From: a virus
Virus record (IMG/VR): IMGVR_UViG_3300031578_013317
Span: 1 to 30,025 of that record
DNA: 30,025 bases
Direction: 5' to 3' (one strand)
Of the stretch, positions 23,142 to 29,587 are shown piece after piece (within the stretch, counting starts at the first letter, position 1; each line of letters starts with the position of its first letter). The position numbers and the translations under genes were made by a program. The notes under the pieces are model-generated. The model searched no databases and was not told the origin of the DNA. It saw only the letters and a program-made list of their open reading frames with translations.

Positions 23142-23172
23142 TAAATATACAACTCATTTTTCTATTGTGCAA
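23142..23172 (-). promoter_or_regulatory. Cassette C promoter (copy 1)
   Basis: On the minus strand, TTG (23172-23170) and TATATTTA (23149-23142) are separated by 20 bp, the same geometry as the cassette A promoter. The upstream 23 bp (minus strand GAAAATAATTAC then AAAAATACTTG) match cassette A at 22 of 23 positions. The first mismatch between the two large copies (23154) falls in this spacer. Confidence 0.65.
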
Positions 23173-23230
23173 GTATTTTTGTAATTATTTTCAAAATATT
23201 TCTATTTATTTTTAGACAACAAACAAAAAC

Positions 23231-23365
23231 GGGCGGTAACACACGGTATAAAACAATTGGGTATCTGTGGTTATTCGAGCATTTCAGCCCGTTTCAAACG
23301 TTGTGGTATTTTGACAGGTCAGAGCATCGCAGCCCAACCGATTTCATACCATCAACGTTAACTGC
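23231..23365 (-). repeat. attC-like site 3 (junction of the two block copies)
   Basis: This 135-nt imperfect palindrome lies between cassette A of copy 2 and cassette C of copy 1. On the minus strand it opens GCAGTTAAC (23365-23357), 5 bp after the HTH-like gene's stop, and ends GTTACCGCCC (23240-23231). The arms share GGTATGAAATC...GGTTGGG with the complement of GGTATAAAAC...AATTGGG. The duplication edge at 23357 is exactly the outer base of this site. It is the only complete attC-like site following cassette A. Confidence 0.8.
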
Positions 23366-23369
23366 AAGG

Positions 23370-23801
23370 CTAAAGACCCGCTTCGTTGTCAGTTCGTTTT
23401 TTAATTACTTTGTTCATTGCCTTTATCAAATCATCTATAAAAGGCTGATGAATCTTAGGTATTTTATTTTTACGAACTGTTTGGCGTGAGCCGGAAAGCA
23501 TCCGGCTCAATTCGCCCCAGTTGATTAATTCAGAAGCATCAATATGTCTTCTACCATTTTTAAAAATGTTTTCTTCTAAGGTGCCGGTATCAATTCCGCT
23601 TCCAATTATTCCATGAAACTTAACCTTTGAAAAATCTTCAATATTTTGAATAACTCGTTTTTGTTTTAAAGGGCTTAATTCTTCATAGGGCTTATCCCAC
23701 GCCTTCAAATTTGATTCATGTGTTATATAATGGTCCCCCATAGCCACTTTTTCATGAGATGGCAGCTCATTCCATGTTTTAATTTTTTCGGCAGTTGTCA
23801 T
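23370..23801 (-). CDS. Cassette A gene 2 (copy 2): HTH-like protein
   Basis: The translation is identical to 21159-21590: 143 residues with the WGELSRMLSG/SRQTVRKNKI helix-turn-helix-like region. Unlike copy 1, this copy is followed by a complete attC-like site, so it is the copy with a fully formed cassette end. Confidence 0.75.
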   Translation of the reverse strand: MTTAEKIKTWNELPSHEKVAMGDHYITHESNLKAWDKPYEELSPLKQKRVIQNIEDFSKVKFHGIIGSGIDTGTLEENIFKNGRRHIDASELINWGELSRMLSGSRQTVRKNKIPKIHQPFIDDLIKAMNKVIKKRTDNEAGL

Positions 23802-23817
23802 TGTTTTAATTTTAAAA

Positions 23818-24159
23818 TTAAAATGATTTTGAATTTCTTGCTGCTCTTTCTCTTTCTTCCAAAAAATCGTTATAAGCTTCATAATTCTTAGTTCCGTCTG
23901 CATTCATCCATGATGCTGGAGTGTTTGAAGTAATACTAAGTTTTTCGTGTAATTTTTCGGCAGATGTTTTTTGGTTAGCTGGTTTCGATTTTAATTCGAT
24001 TCCATTTTCGTCTGTTAAATTATAAGCCATTTCCTTTTTTACAATTCCCGAATTATAAGTAACTTCTACATAGCCAGTAGATTTTGTAATTATAGAGGAA
24101 ATAATACCTAATCCCTTGCTTCCGTTTACCTTTGTTCCTATTTCAATCTTTGTTTTCAT
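23818..24159 (-). CDS. Cassette A gene 1 (copy 2): unknown 113-residue protein
   Basis: The product is identical to that of 21607-21948, with the same start (MKTKIEIGTKV), promoter and 16-bp spacing to the HTH-like gene. It has a small beta-rich N-terminal domain and a helical charged C-terminus. The function is unknown. Confidence 0.7.
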   Translation of the reverse strand: MKTKIEIGTKVNGSKGLGIISSIITKSTGYVEVTYNSGIVKKEMAYNLTDENGIELKSKPANQKTSAEKLHEKLSITSNTPASWMNADGTKNYEAYNDFLEERERAARNSKSF

Positions 24160-24189
24160 CGTTGTATGTTTTATTGTTATTTGATGAAG

Positions 24190-24220
24190 TAAAGATAACA
24201 CATTTGTGTGACGCATGCAA
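24190..24220 (-). promoter_or_regulatory. Cassette A promoter (copy 2)
   Basis: This is identical to 21979-22009: TTG-N20-TATCTTTA on the minus strand, with the same flanking short palindromes and shared upstream segment. Confidence 0.6.
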
Positions 24221-24283
24221 GTATTTTAGTAATTATTTTCACACAATTGTGTTATTTATTTTCATTCTTAATAACAAAGCCCA

Positions 24284-24417
24284 GCAGTTAACACGTTGTA
24301 TAAAACAAAGCGGTTTAAGTGGTTCTCGAAGCGCATCACCCGTACCAATTTCCCTGCATCGGGAAAATGGTGTAGCTCGCAATCCGCTTCGATTTCATAC
24401 CACCACCGTTAGCCACC
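24284..24417 (-). repeat. attC-like site 1 (copy 2)
   Basis: This is the identical second copy of the 134-nt palindrome at 22073-22206, separating cassette B from cassette A. Its boxes GGTGGCTAAC and GTTAACTGC (minus strand) are intact. Confidence 0.8.
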
Positions 24418-24419
24418 AT

Positions 24420-24827
24420 TTAGGGCAGCAGAATCATCCAAATGTCATTGCTTTCTTTACATTTTACAAAGTCCTTATATCCTTTGCGTTTATACCATTC
24501 GTAAACCCAAGTTCCTTCTTTTACTTTAAGTTGAGAACTGGCATGATTGTCTTTTGCTATCTGAATGTGTAATTCTAACAATTTAGAAGCAATGCCATTT
24601 CCCCTCGCTTCTTTATCAACATGCAGTCCTTCTAAAATAACCACTGTTTCATCATCATCATACCAATATGTTCTGGCATAAGCTCTCCCGCTTTTTTCAA
24701 TCATGTGAATTGATACACCCCAATCTGTTTTATCTTGATGTTTAATAAAACGGTGGCTAACAACAGGTTTAACTAATAAAGGTTTCCTACGTATGTGGTC
24801 AATAGTGCGTTTAATAAAGTTTTTCAT
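24420..24827 (-). CDS. GNAT acetyltransferase in cassette B (copy 2)
   Basis: The 135-residue translation is identical to that of 22209-22616, with the EARGNGIASKLLE acetyl-CoA loop. As in copy 1, the start codon and first 22 codons are within the attC-like site of the preceding cassette (24752-24887). Two identical copies may raise dosage. Confidence 0.85.
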   Translation of the reverse strand: MKNFIKRTIDHIRRKPLLVKPVVSHRFIKHQDKTDWGVSIHMIEKSGRAYARTYWYDDDETVVILEGLHVDKEARGNGIASKLLELHIQIAKDNHASSQLKVKEGTWVYEWYKRKGYKDFVKCKESNDIWMILLP

Positions 24828-24887
24828 ATTTTGATAATTTAATTGTTTTTAATCCTTTACTGGTCAAACCTGCGACCGTTACCGCCC
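24752..24887 (-). repeat. attC-like site 2 (copy 2)
   Basis: This is identical to 22541-22676. Its opening box GGGCGGTAAC does not match the first bases of its own cassette in this copy (which begins TTGCCAG near 25442), unlike copy 1. That shows the right end of this copy is a hybrid. Confidence 0.78.
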
Positions 24888-24889
24888 AT

Positions 24890-25060
24890 TCATAGAAACG
24901 GCACACGGTAAATTGTAGCATCGTTTAAAACGATAGGAAAATCTTTCATCTTAAGTGAATGATATGGAAATCCAAATTCTTCACAAAGCTTTTTGAAATT
25001 ACCCCGGCAAATTGGCTCTTTGTCGGGGTAAATCAGAATAATTACGCTTTGTCTTTTCAT
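24890..25060 (-). CDS. Cassette C gene 2 (copy 2): 56-residue protein
   Basis: This is identical to 22679-22849, with ATG 25060 overlapping the stop of the 82-residue gene and the stop 2 bp before the attC-like box. The family is unknown. Confidence 0.7.
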   Translation of the reverse strand: MKRQSVIILIYPDKEPICRGNFKKLCEEFGFPYHSLKMKDFPIVLNDATIYRVPFL

Positions 25061-25308
25061 TAGTAAACAAATTCTGAAATGTCGTAATTGAAATTTTCTT
25101 TAAGCATTGTATAAACTTCTTCGCCTAATTCTTGTGTTTTTTGAACATTACCATTCATCTCTTCAATTTCTTCATCTGTTAAATACTGATAGAAATTGTT
25201 ATCGTTTGAATCAACTTCTTGAATCATATATTCTGCGATGTTACCTTCGATAAAACTTTTGTTATCGTTTACGATTTGTTTTGCTAATTGTAATGCTGAT
25301 GATTTCAT
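25060..25308 (-). CDS. Cassette C gene 1 (copy 2): acidic 82-residue protein
   Basis: The protein is identical to that of 22849-23097. Its upstream region diverges from copy 1 from 25365 onward, so the two copies differ only in promoter spacer and leader and could be expressed at different levels. Confidence 0.72.
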   Translation of the reverse strand: MKSSALQLAKQIVNDNKSFIEGNIAEYMIQEVDSNDNNFYQYLTDEEIEEMNGNVQKTQELGEEVYTMLKENFNYDISEFVY

Positions 25309-25352
25309 TTTGTTTGTTTTTAGAGAAACAGCTTCGTTGTTGTTTCATGATG

Positions 25353-25383
25353 TAAATATACAACGTATTTTTCTATTGTGCAA
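25353..25383 (-). promoter_or_regulatory. Cassette C promoter (copy 2), variant spacer
   Basis: The geometry is TTG-N20-TATATTTA as in copy 1, with two changed bases in the spacer next to the -7 box (ac for ga on the minus strand). The upstream 23-bp element retains one mismatch to copy 1. Confidence 0.6.
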
Positions 25384-25440
25384 GTATTTTTGTAATTATT
25401 TTTAAAATATTTCTATGTTTTTTGACACAAAATAAAAACT

Positions 25441-25470
25441 GGCAACAACACGTTATAATTCAAAAATGGG
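25441..25470 (-). repeat. Half attC-like site at the right edge of the cassette block
   Basis: On the minus strand a single arm ATTATAACGTGTTG followed by TTGCCAG resembles the closing arm of site 1 (TTTTATACAACGTG then TTAACTGC). The partner arm is missing: 14 bp further lies the stop of the phage gene at 25484. This marks the upstream edge of the cassette array and suggests truncation at the junction with the phage. Confidence 0.55.
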
Positions 25471-25483
25471 TCAAAAAGTATAT

Positions 25484-25711
25484 CTATAAATGAGTTTGCC
25501 AATTGGTTGAACCGTGTTCTTTAATTATCTTACCATCAGCTATACCTCGCTGATATTCCTCTTCAGCAAACGCACCTATGGCTTCCCGTAGCCGGTTGGC
25601 CAGCCACTCGGCCTCATCCTTGCTAAGGTCTCCGCCAACCGTAAACTTCTGCACACCTTGCTTCATTGTTACGGTTGGCCTCCCTCCAATTTGCTCAATG
25701 GATATCTTCAT
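25484..25711 (-). CDS. 75-residue phage protein, unknown
   Basis: The last gene of the right-hand minus-strand phage operon has ATG 25711 overlapping the stop of the GemA-like gene (TAATG). The sequence opens MKISIEQIGGRPTVTMKQG, then has a strand/helix pattern (VQKFTVGGDLSKDEAEWLANRLREAI) and an acidic helix (GAFAEEEYQRGIADG). No family is recognised. The cassette block was inserted directly downstream, so the operon's original continuation may have been displaced. Confidence 0.62.
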   Translation of the reverse strand: MKISIEQIGGRPTVTMKQGVQKFTVGGDLSKDEAEWLANRLREAIGAFAEEEYQRGIADGKIIKEHGSTNWQTHL

Positions 25712-26136
25712 TAGTTCTCCATCGCTAATCGTTTCTCTTCATCAACAATTGCTTGCCGCTTGGCCATAATAGCCATCAACTTTCGATGCAGCGCAATGAG
25801 CTCGCTAACGCTCAGCTCGTAAAGCATTTTGCCACTTATCCGCTCATCTAGCAGGAAGGTGTTAACCTTGCTCCAATCGTTGTTAGTGGTGTAAATACCG
25901 TATTTATTCAGCATAGTAAGCACGTTGCTGCGCCACTTCTTCAGCTCCTCGTTATTGGAATACCGGTTATTCATCATGTGCACCAGGCGGCTTACCAGCT
26001 CGTCCAACTGCTCATCGGTGAGGTCTGTTGTATGCTCAACGCCGTATGCTCCAAGCATGGTGGCTTTGCTATCCATTATGCCCATATGGCTCATAATGGC
26101 GTGAAACTGCTGTATTCTCTTAGCTCGTATGCTCAT
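25711..26136 (-). CDS. Probable GemA/gp16-like (DUF1018) regulatory protein
   Basis: This 141-residue helical protein opens MSIRAKRIQQFHAIMSHMG. It has LTDEQLDELVSRLVHMM, then the central VLTMLNKYGIYTTNNDWSKVN and the terminal LSVSELIALHRKLMAIMAKRQ. In GemA/gp16 proteins of Mu-like phages, an N-terminal helical unit with an 'L..L....L..LV..L' pattern and a C-terminal helix-loop-helix occur at similar places. GemA sits at the end of the early operon, as here. The match is by pattern and context only; GemA modulates host gyrase/transcription in Mu. Confidence 0.5.
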   Translation of the reverse strand: MSIRAKRIQQFHAIMSHMGIMDSKATMLGAYGVEHTTDLTDEQLDELVSRLVHMMNNRYSNNEELKKWRSNVLTMLNKYGIYTTNNDWSKVNTFLLDERISGKMLYELSVSELIALHRKLMAIMAKRQAIVDEEKRLAMEN

Positions 26137-26155
26137 GGCTGTAAGTGTTATTTTT

Positions 26156-26180
26156 GCCCCCTTCCCGGCCTCGAACCGGG
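26156..26180 (-). other. tRNA-like T-arm fragment in intergenic gap
   Basis: On the minus strand CCCGG-TTCGAGG-CCGGG followed by AAGGGGGC resembles a tRNA T-arm and 3' acceptor strand. The matching 5' acceptor half and D-arm are not found upstream, where the end of a coding gene lies. The last loop base is G, not a pyrimidine. The 60-bp gap between two genes holds nothing else recognisable. It may be a tRNA remnant, an attachment-site scar or a chance hairpin. Confidence 0.28.
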
Positions 26181-26196
26181 ATGGCTGCCAGTAGGG

Positions 26197-26658
26197 TTAC
26201 CCTAACGTTACGCTGTTTCCGGATATCGTTAGGCCAATAGTTTCACCGCTATGCGGGTTAGGCCTTACAAAGGCATTTAGGCTGCCTTTCTTATCGGCGG
26301 TTACCCGTAGCACAAACTCGCTAAACTCCATGCCGTCGGGGTGGCCATTCTCGCGAAGGTAGTCCTCAAATAAGCGGCCTTGGGCCTTTTTAATTTTCTG
26401 CTCTTTGGGGATGAGCGCCTCAATAACGGCTTCTAGCTCCTCCTTAATTCGCTCACGCTCCTCAATGGTAGAATCTAGCTCGTCAATAAGCTCTTGCTTT
26501 GATGCAACGGCCTGGCTTAGCTCCTCCAGCTCGAGGGCTAGCTCTTCGGCTGTTTTGGTAGCTTCACCGCTGCCTACGTTTGGTAAATTTTCACCGTTAG
26601 GCGTTTCGCCATTGGCTGCCGTAGCGGCCTTCTCTTCTTTACTTTTTTCTGTAGTCAT
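26197..26658 (-). CDS. Coiled-coil phage protein, unknown
   Basis: This 153-residue protein has a low-complexity N-terminus (KSKEEKAATAANGETPNGE). A long coiled coil lies at about 35-90 (ELALELEELSQAVAS, ERERIKEELEAVIEALI). A small alpha/beta C-terminus has YLRENGHPDGMEFSEFVL and ends SGETIGLTISGNSVTLG. It lies 10 bp after the radical SAM gene in the early operon. No family is recognised. Confidence 0.65.
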   Translation of the reverse strand: MTTEKSKEEKAATAANGETPNGENLPNVGSGEATKTAEELALELEELSQAVASKQELIDELDSTIEERERIKEELEAVIEALIPKEQKIKKAQGRLFEDYLRENGHPDGMEFSEFVLRVTADKKGSLNAFVRPNPHSGETIGLTISGNSVTLG

Positions 26659-26668
26659 ACATTTTTAT

Positions 26669-27430
26669 TTAAGGGTTAAAAAACATGTTTCTTTCAATAA
26701 CATCTGCAATACTATCCTTCCACCTGACCTGTGGATTGGAAGAAAGGTTATTTACAATTCCCATTATGTTGGTATCGCTATGCTGCCAGATAATAAGCTT
26801 CTTTACCAGTTGTAGCTTATCCTTGTGGTTGTTTGAGGCTACTCTTGCAATGGCGTGGTTCATTTTTCCAAGCCATATTTCACCTGAAATGAATGGACGA
26901 AGATTATTTATAATTAATTCAGGTGACTCATCAAGCATTGGCTCAATGCTTAAGCTTGTTTCAAAAGCCGCATCATAGGCAATAACTACCGATTCAGCAC
27001 GCTGCAAAAACGATGAGGCGTTTGGTTCGTAGAAGTGCAAAATGGCCGAATTGCTGCTACCAATGGTGAACCTAAATTCAACCTGTTCCCTGTAAGGTTT
27101 AAGTTCTTTGCATAGCCTCGATATGCACTCAGGAAATGCCTTTGTAACAATTAAAACCTTATTGCCAGGCATTAAGAATCGTTTCAAAAACTCAACGTGC
27201 ATGGTTAAGTTTTCAGGCCTAATGTCGTGAGCCGATGGATACATAGTAACTCCCTCACGTTTTTTGAAGTTATGGCCAAGCATGGCCGCCTTTATCTTAA
27301 ATTCGCTCGATTTTTTAAAACGGTAATTATTGGCGTTGGCATAGCAGTATATGCAACCATTTGCACAATTTCCGGTATACAGGTTTAGGCTATTCTCTGC
27401 CCATTCCTTGGTTCCAGTTTTCTTTTTCAT
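26669..27430 (-). CDS. Radical SAM protein (SplB/COG1533-like)
   Basis: This 253-residue protein carries the radical SAM cluster motif CxxxCxxC in GNCANGCIYCYAN (Cys22, Cys26, Cys29), which binds the 4Fe-4S cluster used to cleave S-adenosylmethionine. The CxYCYA form, the following conserved strand GNKVLIVTKAFPE and the EFRFTIGSSNSAILHFYEP region fit the spore-photoproduct-lyase-like COG1533 family. No C-terminal extra Fe-S domain is seen. In a Mu-like early operon it could modify or repair DNA, or modify a protein or RNA; the substrate cannot be read from the sequence. It sits 10 bp upstream of the coiled-coil gene and 3 bp after the replication-like gene. Confidence 0.82.
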   Translation of the reverse strand: MKKKTGTKEWAENSLNLYTGNCANGCIYCYANANNYRFKKSSEFKIKAAMLGHNFKKREGVTMYPSAHDIRPENLTMHVEFLKRFLMPGNKVLIVTKAFPECISRLCKELKPYREQVEFRFTIGSSNSAILHFYEPNASSFLQRAESVVIAYDAAFETSLSIEPMLDESPELIINNLRPFISGEIWLGKMNHAIARVASNNHKDKLQLVKKLIIWQHSDTNIMGIVNNLSSNPQVRWKDSIADVIERNMFFNP

Positions 27431-27433
27431 AAT

Positions 27434-27937
27434 CTACTTTTTATTCCAAAGCGTGGAGTAGTCCAACTCTGGCTTGCGTTTAACTGTTTCTAGCTCTCCC
27501 TCCCACATGCGCTGGTTTAGGAAGCTTGAGGCCAATGGCTGAAACTCCTTTTTTGCTCCTTGGTATCGGTATACATAGCTGCTCAGCATTTTCATCACAT
27601 CTTGCCGGTCGGGCAGCGTAATAGGTCGCTTGGTAATGGTGCGCTTTTCGCCATCCCAATACATGCGAGCCAGCTCCTTGGAGCCTCGCTTGTTGTTATA
27701 CTTTTCCCAAAAAGCATCGAAGGTTACGGGAACATCCACCTTAACCACCTTGGCACCGCTGTTATTCCTAATCCAATCCAACATGCTCTCATGCACAGGG
27801 AAATGGGTTGAGAACCATAGCAGCGAATCCCTATCCATTACCTCAGGGTAGGTAGCCTTGGCTATGAATCCCGTTTCGTGGTATGTAAGACCAATAAAGC
27901 CTTCCCACTTAGCCGATGTTAGGGTGTAGTCGGTCAT
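27434..27937 (-). CDS. Replication-organiser-like early protein
   Basis: In this 167-residue protein, residues 70-160 show a pattern common in C-termini of phage replication initiators and DnaT-like helicase loaders: FDAFWEKYNNKRGSKELARMYWDG, then YVYRYQGAKKEFQPLASSF and LNQRMWEGEL. The N-terminal 65 residues (SAKWEGFIGLTYHETGF) lack a known domain and no helix-turn-helix is obvious. It probably helps load the replisome in transposition/replication, or is a truncated relative of such proteins. It lies in a run of genes with 3 bp gaps. Confidence 0.5.
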   Translation of the reverse strand: MTDYTLTSAKWEGFIGLTYHETGFIAKATYPEVMDRDSLLWFSTHFPVHESMLDWIRNNSGAKVVKVDVPVTFDAFWEKYNNKRGSKELARMYWDGEKRTITKRPITLPDRQDVMKMLSSYVYRYQGAKKEFQPLASSFLNQRMWEGELETVKRKPELDYSTLWNKK

Positions 27938-27940
27938 TGC

Positions 27941-28192
27941 TTACTTTTTTAGCTTAGCATGAACCTCAGGCCAAACTATGTCGGCCATATCGCACTCCCA
28001 ATCATCCACAATGGCAGTTTTGCTAAATTGCCCATGAATGAGTTCAATTAGTGCGGCAAAAGCAATACACGATTGTGGGTAAAGGCCAAGTAGCTCATTT
28101 ATCTGTTTTTCGCTCAACTTTGCAACCCTTTTTATGCAATCTGCATAGTCGGGGTTGTTAAAATTCTCAGTGTTAATCTTTTTTAGTGGCAT
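27941..28192 (-). CDS. 83-residue early protein, unknown
   Basis: This small soluble protein opens MPLKKINTENFNNPDYADC. A helical LSEKQINELLGLYPQSCIAFAAL stretch follows, and the C-terminus is DMADIVWPEVHAKLKK. ATG 28192 lies inside the end of the preceding gene (10-bp overlap). No family is recognised. Confidence 0.6.
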   Translation of the reverse strand: MPLKKINTENFNNPDYADCIKRVAKLSEKQINELLGLYPQSCIAFAALIELIHGQFSKTAIVDDWECDMADIVWPEVHAKLKK

Positions 28193-28368
28193 AGCATTGT
28201 AGGTTGTGATATGAGTAAACCGAAGATGTAAAAGGTGGCAACTCCAAGGAGTATGCCCAAGAGAATGAGCGTTCGCAGCTCTCTACGCTCGTTACGCAGG
28301 TGTCTACGGTAGGTTAAATCGAGTAGCCTACGCTGCTCTTCTCTAGTTAGCTTATTGTCCGTGCACAT
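28183..28368 (-). CDS. Small single-pass membrane protein
   Basis: The start is placed at ATG 28368 (MCTDNKLTREEQ), inside the end of the upstream gene, giving 61 residues. A basic helix (YRRHLRNERRELR) is followed by one membrane segment (TLILLGILLGVATFYIFGLL) and a short tail. Positive charges before the helix predict a cytoplasmic N-terminus. The role is unknown; small early membrane proteins in phages often act on host defence or superinfection (inference). Confidence 0.58.
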   Translation of the reverse strand: MCTDNKLTREEQRRLLDLTYRRHLRNERRELRTLILLGILLGVATFYIFGLLISQPTMLCH

Positions 28369-28588
28369 AGTAGGGTTCAATTTTAAATAGGTCACAATCA
28401 TTACACTCAATCACGTAAAACTTGCCGTAGGGTCCGCTCCCTTCCTGCTTGGTTATGGCGGCGTGAGGGCACTGCTCCTGCTTAATATCCCTTTCAACCT
28501 CTGCCTTGAGCAGCCTTAGCGCGTATCGATCGGGGTATTGCTTGCTAAGGCGAACCAATTGCCTTAGCAAGCCCTGGTTTCTGGTCAT
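28352..28588 (-). CDS. Small zinc-ribbon-like early protein
   Basis: This 78-residue protein has a basic helical N-terminus (MTRNQGLLRQLVRLSKQ, then YALRLLKAEVERD). A possible metal site is made of CPH and CNDC about 25 residues apart, within a beta hairpin (FYVIECNDCDLFKIEPYYV). The DUF3164 gene ends 2 bp before its ATG. It could bind nucleic acid. The family is not recognised. Confidence 0.6.
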   Translation of the reverse strand: MTRNQGLLRQLVRLSKQYPDRYALRLLKAEVERDIKQEQCPHAAITKQEGSGPYGKFYVIECNDCDLFKIEPYYVHGQ

Positions 28589-28590
28589 GG

Positions 28591-29268
28591 CTATACCGAG
28601 CTCATGCTAAGACCAAGCCACATTTCGCGCCCCTCCGAATCCCTGAACTTGGCCTTAACGTAGGTAGAGGTTCTCTTGGGCCTGTAGGCATCGCGGATGA
28701 GGTTAACGGCCTCAATAAGCTTCTTATCGCCCAGCTCGTTGGCTTGCTTACTAAGGTCGAGCACGCGGCTAGCCTTTAGTATGCCTTTCTTGTCTGGCTT
28801 CAGCAAATCGCGAATAATGCCAATAAGCGCCTCGGTTCCCTCTCTCATTTGCGACTCTAGCCACTCATTTACCTTCTTAATACCCACGTCAAGGGTTTCG
28901 TCCCAACCATCTACCACATGCTGGCCAACAATTATCGATTGGTCGCCATCAATGGTGGTAAAGGTGTGGCTTTGCTGAGTAAGCATTTGCTCATCCGACA
29001 GCGTAAATAGCTCTTTCTTGAGCTCGAGCACGGTGGAGAAGTCGCTAAATACCTTGCGCTTGGCATTCTCGAGCAGGCTGCTTATATTGGTAAGGTCGTG
29101 AAAGGTGGCCTTTACCTGCGAATCTTTAATTTGCTCGTATGTTTGGCGCTGCGCCTTCAGGGCATCATCCTTGGCCTTCTTGTCGGCTTCCAGCTGCATC
29201 ATTAGCCGCTCTTTTTGCTCTGCCGTTAGGCTATTGAGGTTAATAACCTCCATTGTGCTGTTTTCCAT
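28591..29268 (-). CDS. DUF3164 family protein of Mu-like phages
   Basis: This 225-residue protein matches DUF3164, a family found in early operons of Mu-like phages of unknown function. It has an N-terminal LTAEQKERLMMQLEADKKAK helix. A long charged middle follows, with VFSDFSTVLELKKELF and TFTTIDGDQSIIVGQHVVDGW. The C-terminus is DAYRPKRTSTYVKAKFRDSEGREMW, whose 'RPxRxxxYvr..R' ending is characteristic. The start is ATG 29268, or ATG 29253 five codons later. Its presence supports the reading of this end of the window as early genes. Confidence 0.8.
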   Translation of the reverse strand: MENSTMEVINLNSLTAEQKERLMMQLEADKKAKDDALKAQRQTYEQIKDSQVKATFHDLTNISSLLENAKRKVFSDFSTVLELKKELFTLSDEQMLTQQSHTFTTIDGDQSIIVGQHVVDGWDETLDVGIKKVNEWLESQMREGTEALIGIIRDLLKPDKKGILKASRVLDLSKQANELGDKKLIEAVNLIRDAYRPKRTSTYVKAKFRDSEGREMWLGLSMSSV

Positions 29269-29272
29269 GGTA

Positions 29273-29587
29273 TTATTTATTGTTGGTTATACTTTCTTTT
29301 CTTTTTTCCAAGTGCTCCAACCGCTTACGCAGTATGCTGGTATCGTGTGCCACCGCCTCGTAGGTGTTGCGCTTTCTGCTATCGGGATTGTTCAGCCACT
29401 CATCGCGCTGGGCAATAATGTTGGTAAGGCTATCAATCTCAAGCTCCAAGGTGATGGAGTTTTTTATAACCTTTCTGCTTTCTTCGGTAATGTTCATATT
29501 CACAGGGTTTTTACTAAAATAAATACTCCTCCATCGCTTATCTTCCAGCTCCTCGAGCATGGTCGATGTATCTCTTATGCCACTCAT
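29273..29587 (-). CDS. 104-residue helical early protein, unknown
   Basis: This charged helical protein has a coiled-coil C-terminus (ILRKRLEHLEKRKESITNN) and a middle helix (SITLELEIDSLTNIIAQRDEW). It starts inside the end of the upstream gene (ATG overlap at 29584-29587) and ends 4 bp before the DUF3164 gene. No family is recognised. Confidence 0.6.
   Translation of the reverse strand: MSGIRDTSTMLEELEDKRWRSIYFSKNPVNMNITEESRKVIKNSITLELEIDSLTNIIAQRDEWLNNPDSRKRNTYEAVAHDTSILRKRLEHLEKRKESITNNK

Larger units (their letters stand above)
21146..23153. repeat. Tandem duplication of a three-cassette block, copy 1
   Basis: Positions 21146-23153 recur at 23357-25364, offset 2211 bp, with no difference that I can see over 2008 bp, including non-coding parts. 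The left edge is sharp: position 21146 is the G of gttaactgc and the preceding base differs between copies (a versus c). The right edge is at 23154/25365, after which similarity fades over about 55 bp. The block is clearly more AT-rich than the phage genes on both sides. No transposase or terminal inverted repeats were found in it. Confidence 0.97.
23357..25364. repeat. Tandem duplication of a three-cassette block, copy 2
   Basis: This second copy of 21146-23153 includes the same six small genes and two complete attC-like sites. Its left edge is the G of a complete core site inside a full attC-like palindrome (23231-23365). In copy 1 the corresponding end abuts phage sequence. The absence of visible divergence implies recent duplication, gene conversion, or an assembly artefact. 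Confidence 0.97.

Noticed and set aside
21146-25364. Insertion sequence or composite transposon as explanation of the large repeat
   Set aside because: No transposase-like protein, terminal inverted repeats or target duplication is visible. The edges follow attC core sites instead.
21146-25470. CRISPR array
   Set aside because: Repeats are few, long, palindromic and separated by coding genes. There are no short regular repeats with unique spacers and no cas genes.
25978-26205. Plus-strand ORF ending in a PGLEPG-containing peptide
   Set aside because: It is antisense to the GemA-like gene. The string is typical of antisense translation of a tRNA-like hairpin, not a real protein.
26156-26260. 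Complete tRNA gene
   Set aside because: Only a T-arm-like hairpin and acceptor-like 3' strand are present. No D-arm, anticodon arm or matching 5' acceptor strand exists upstream.
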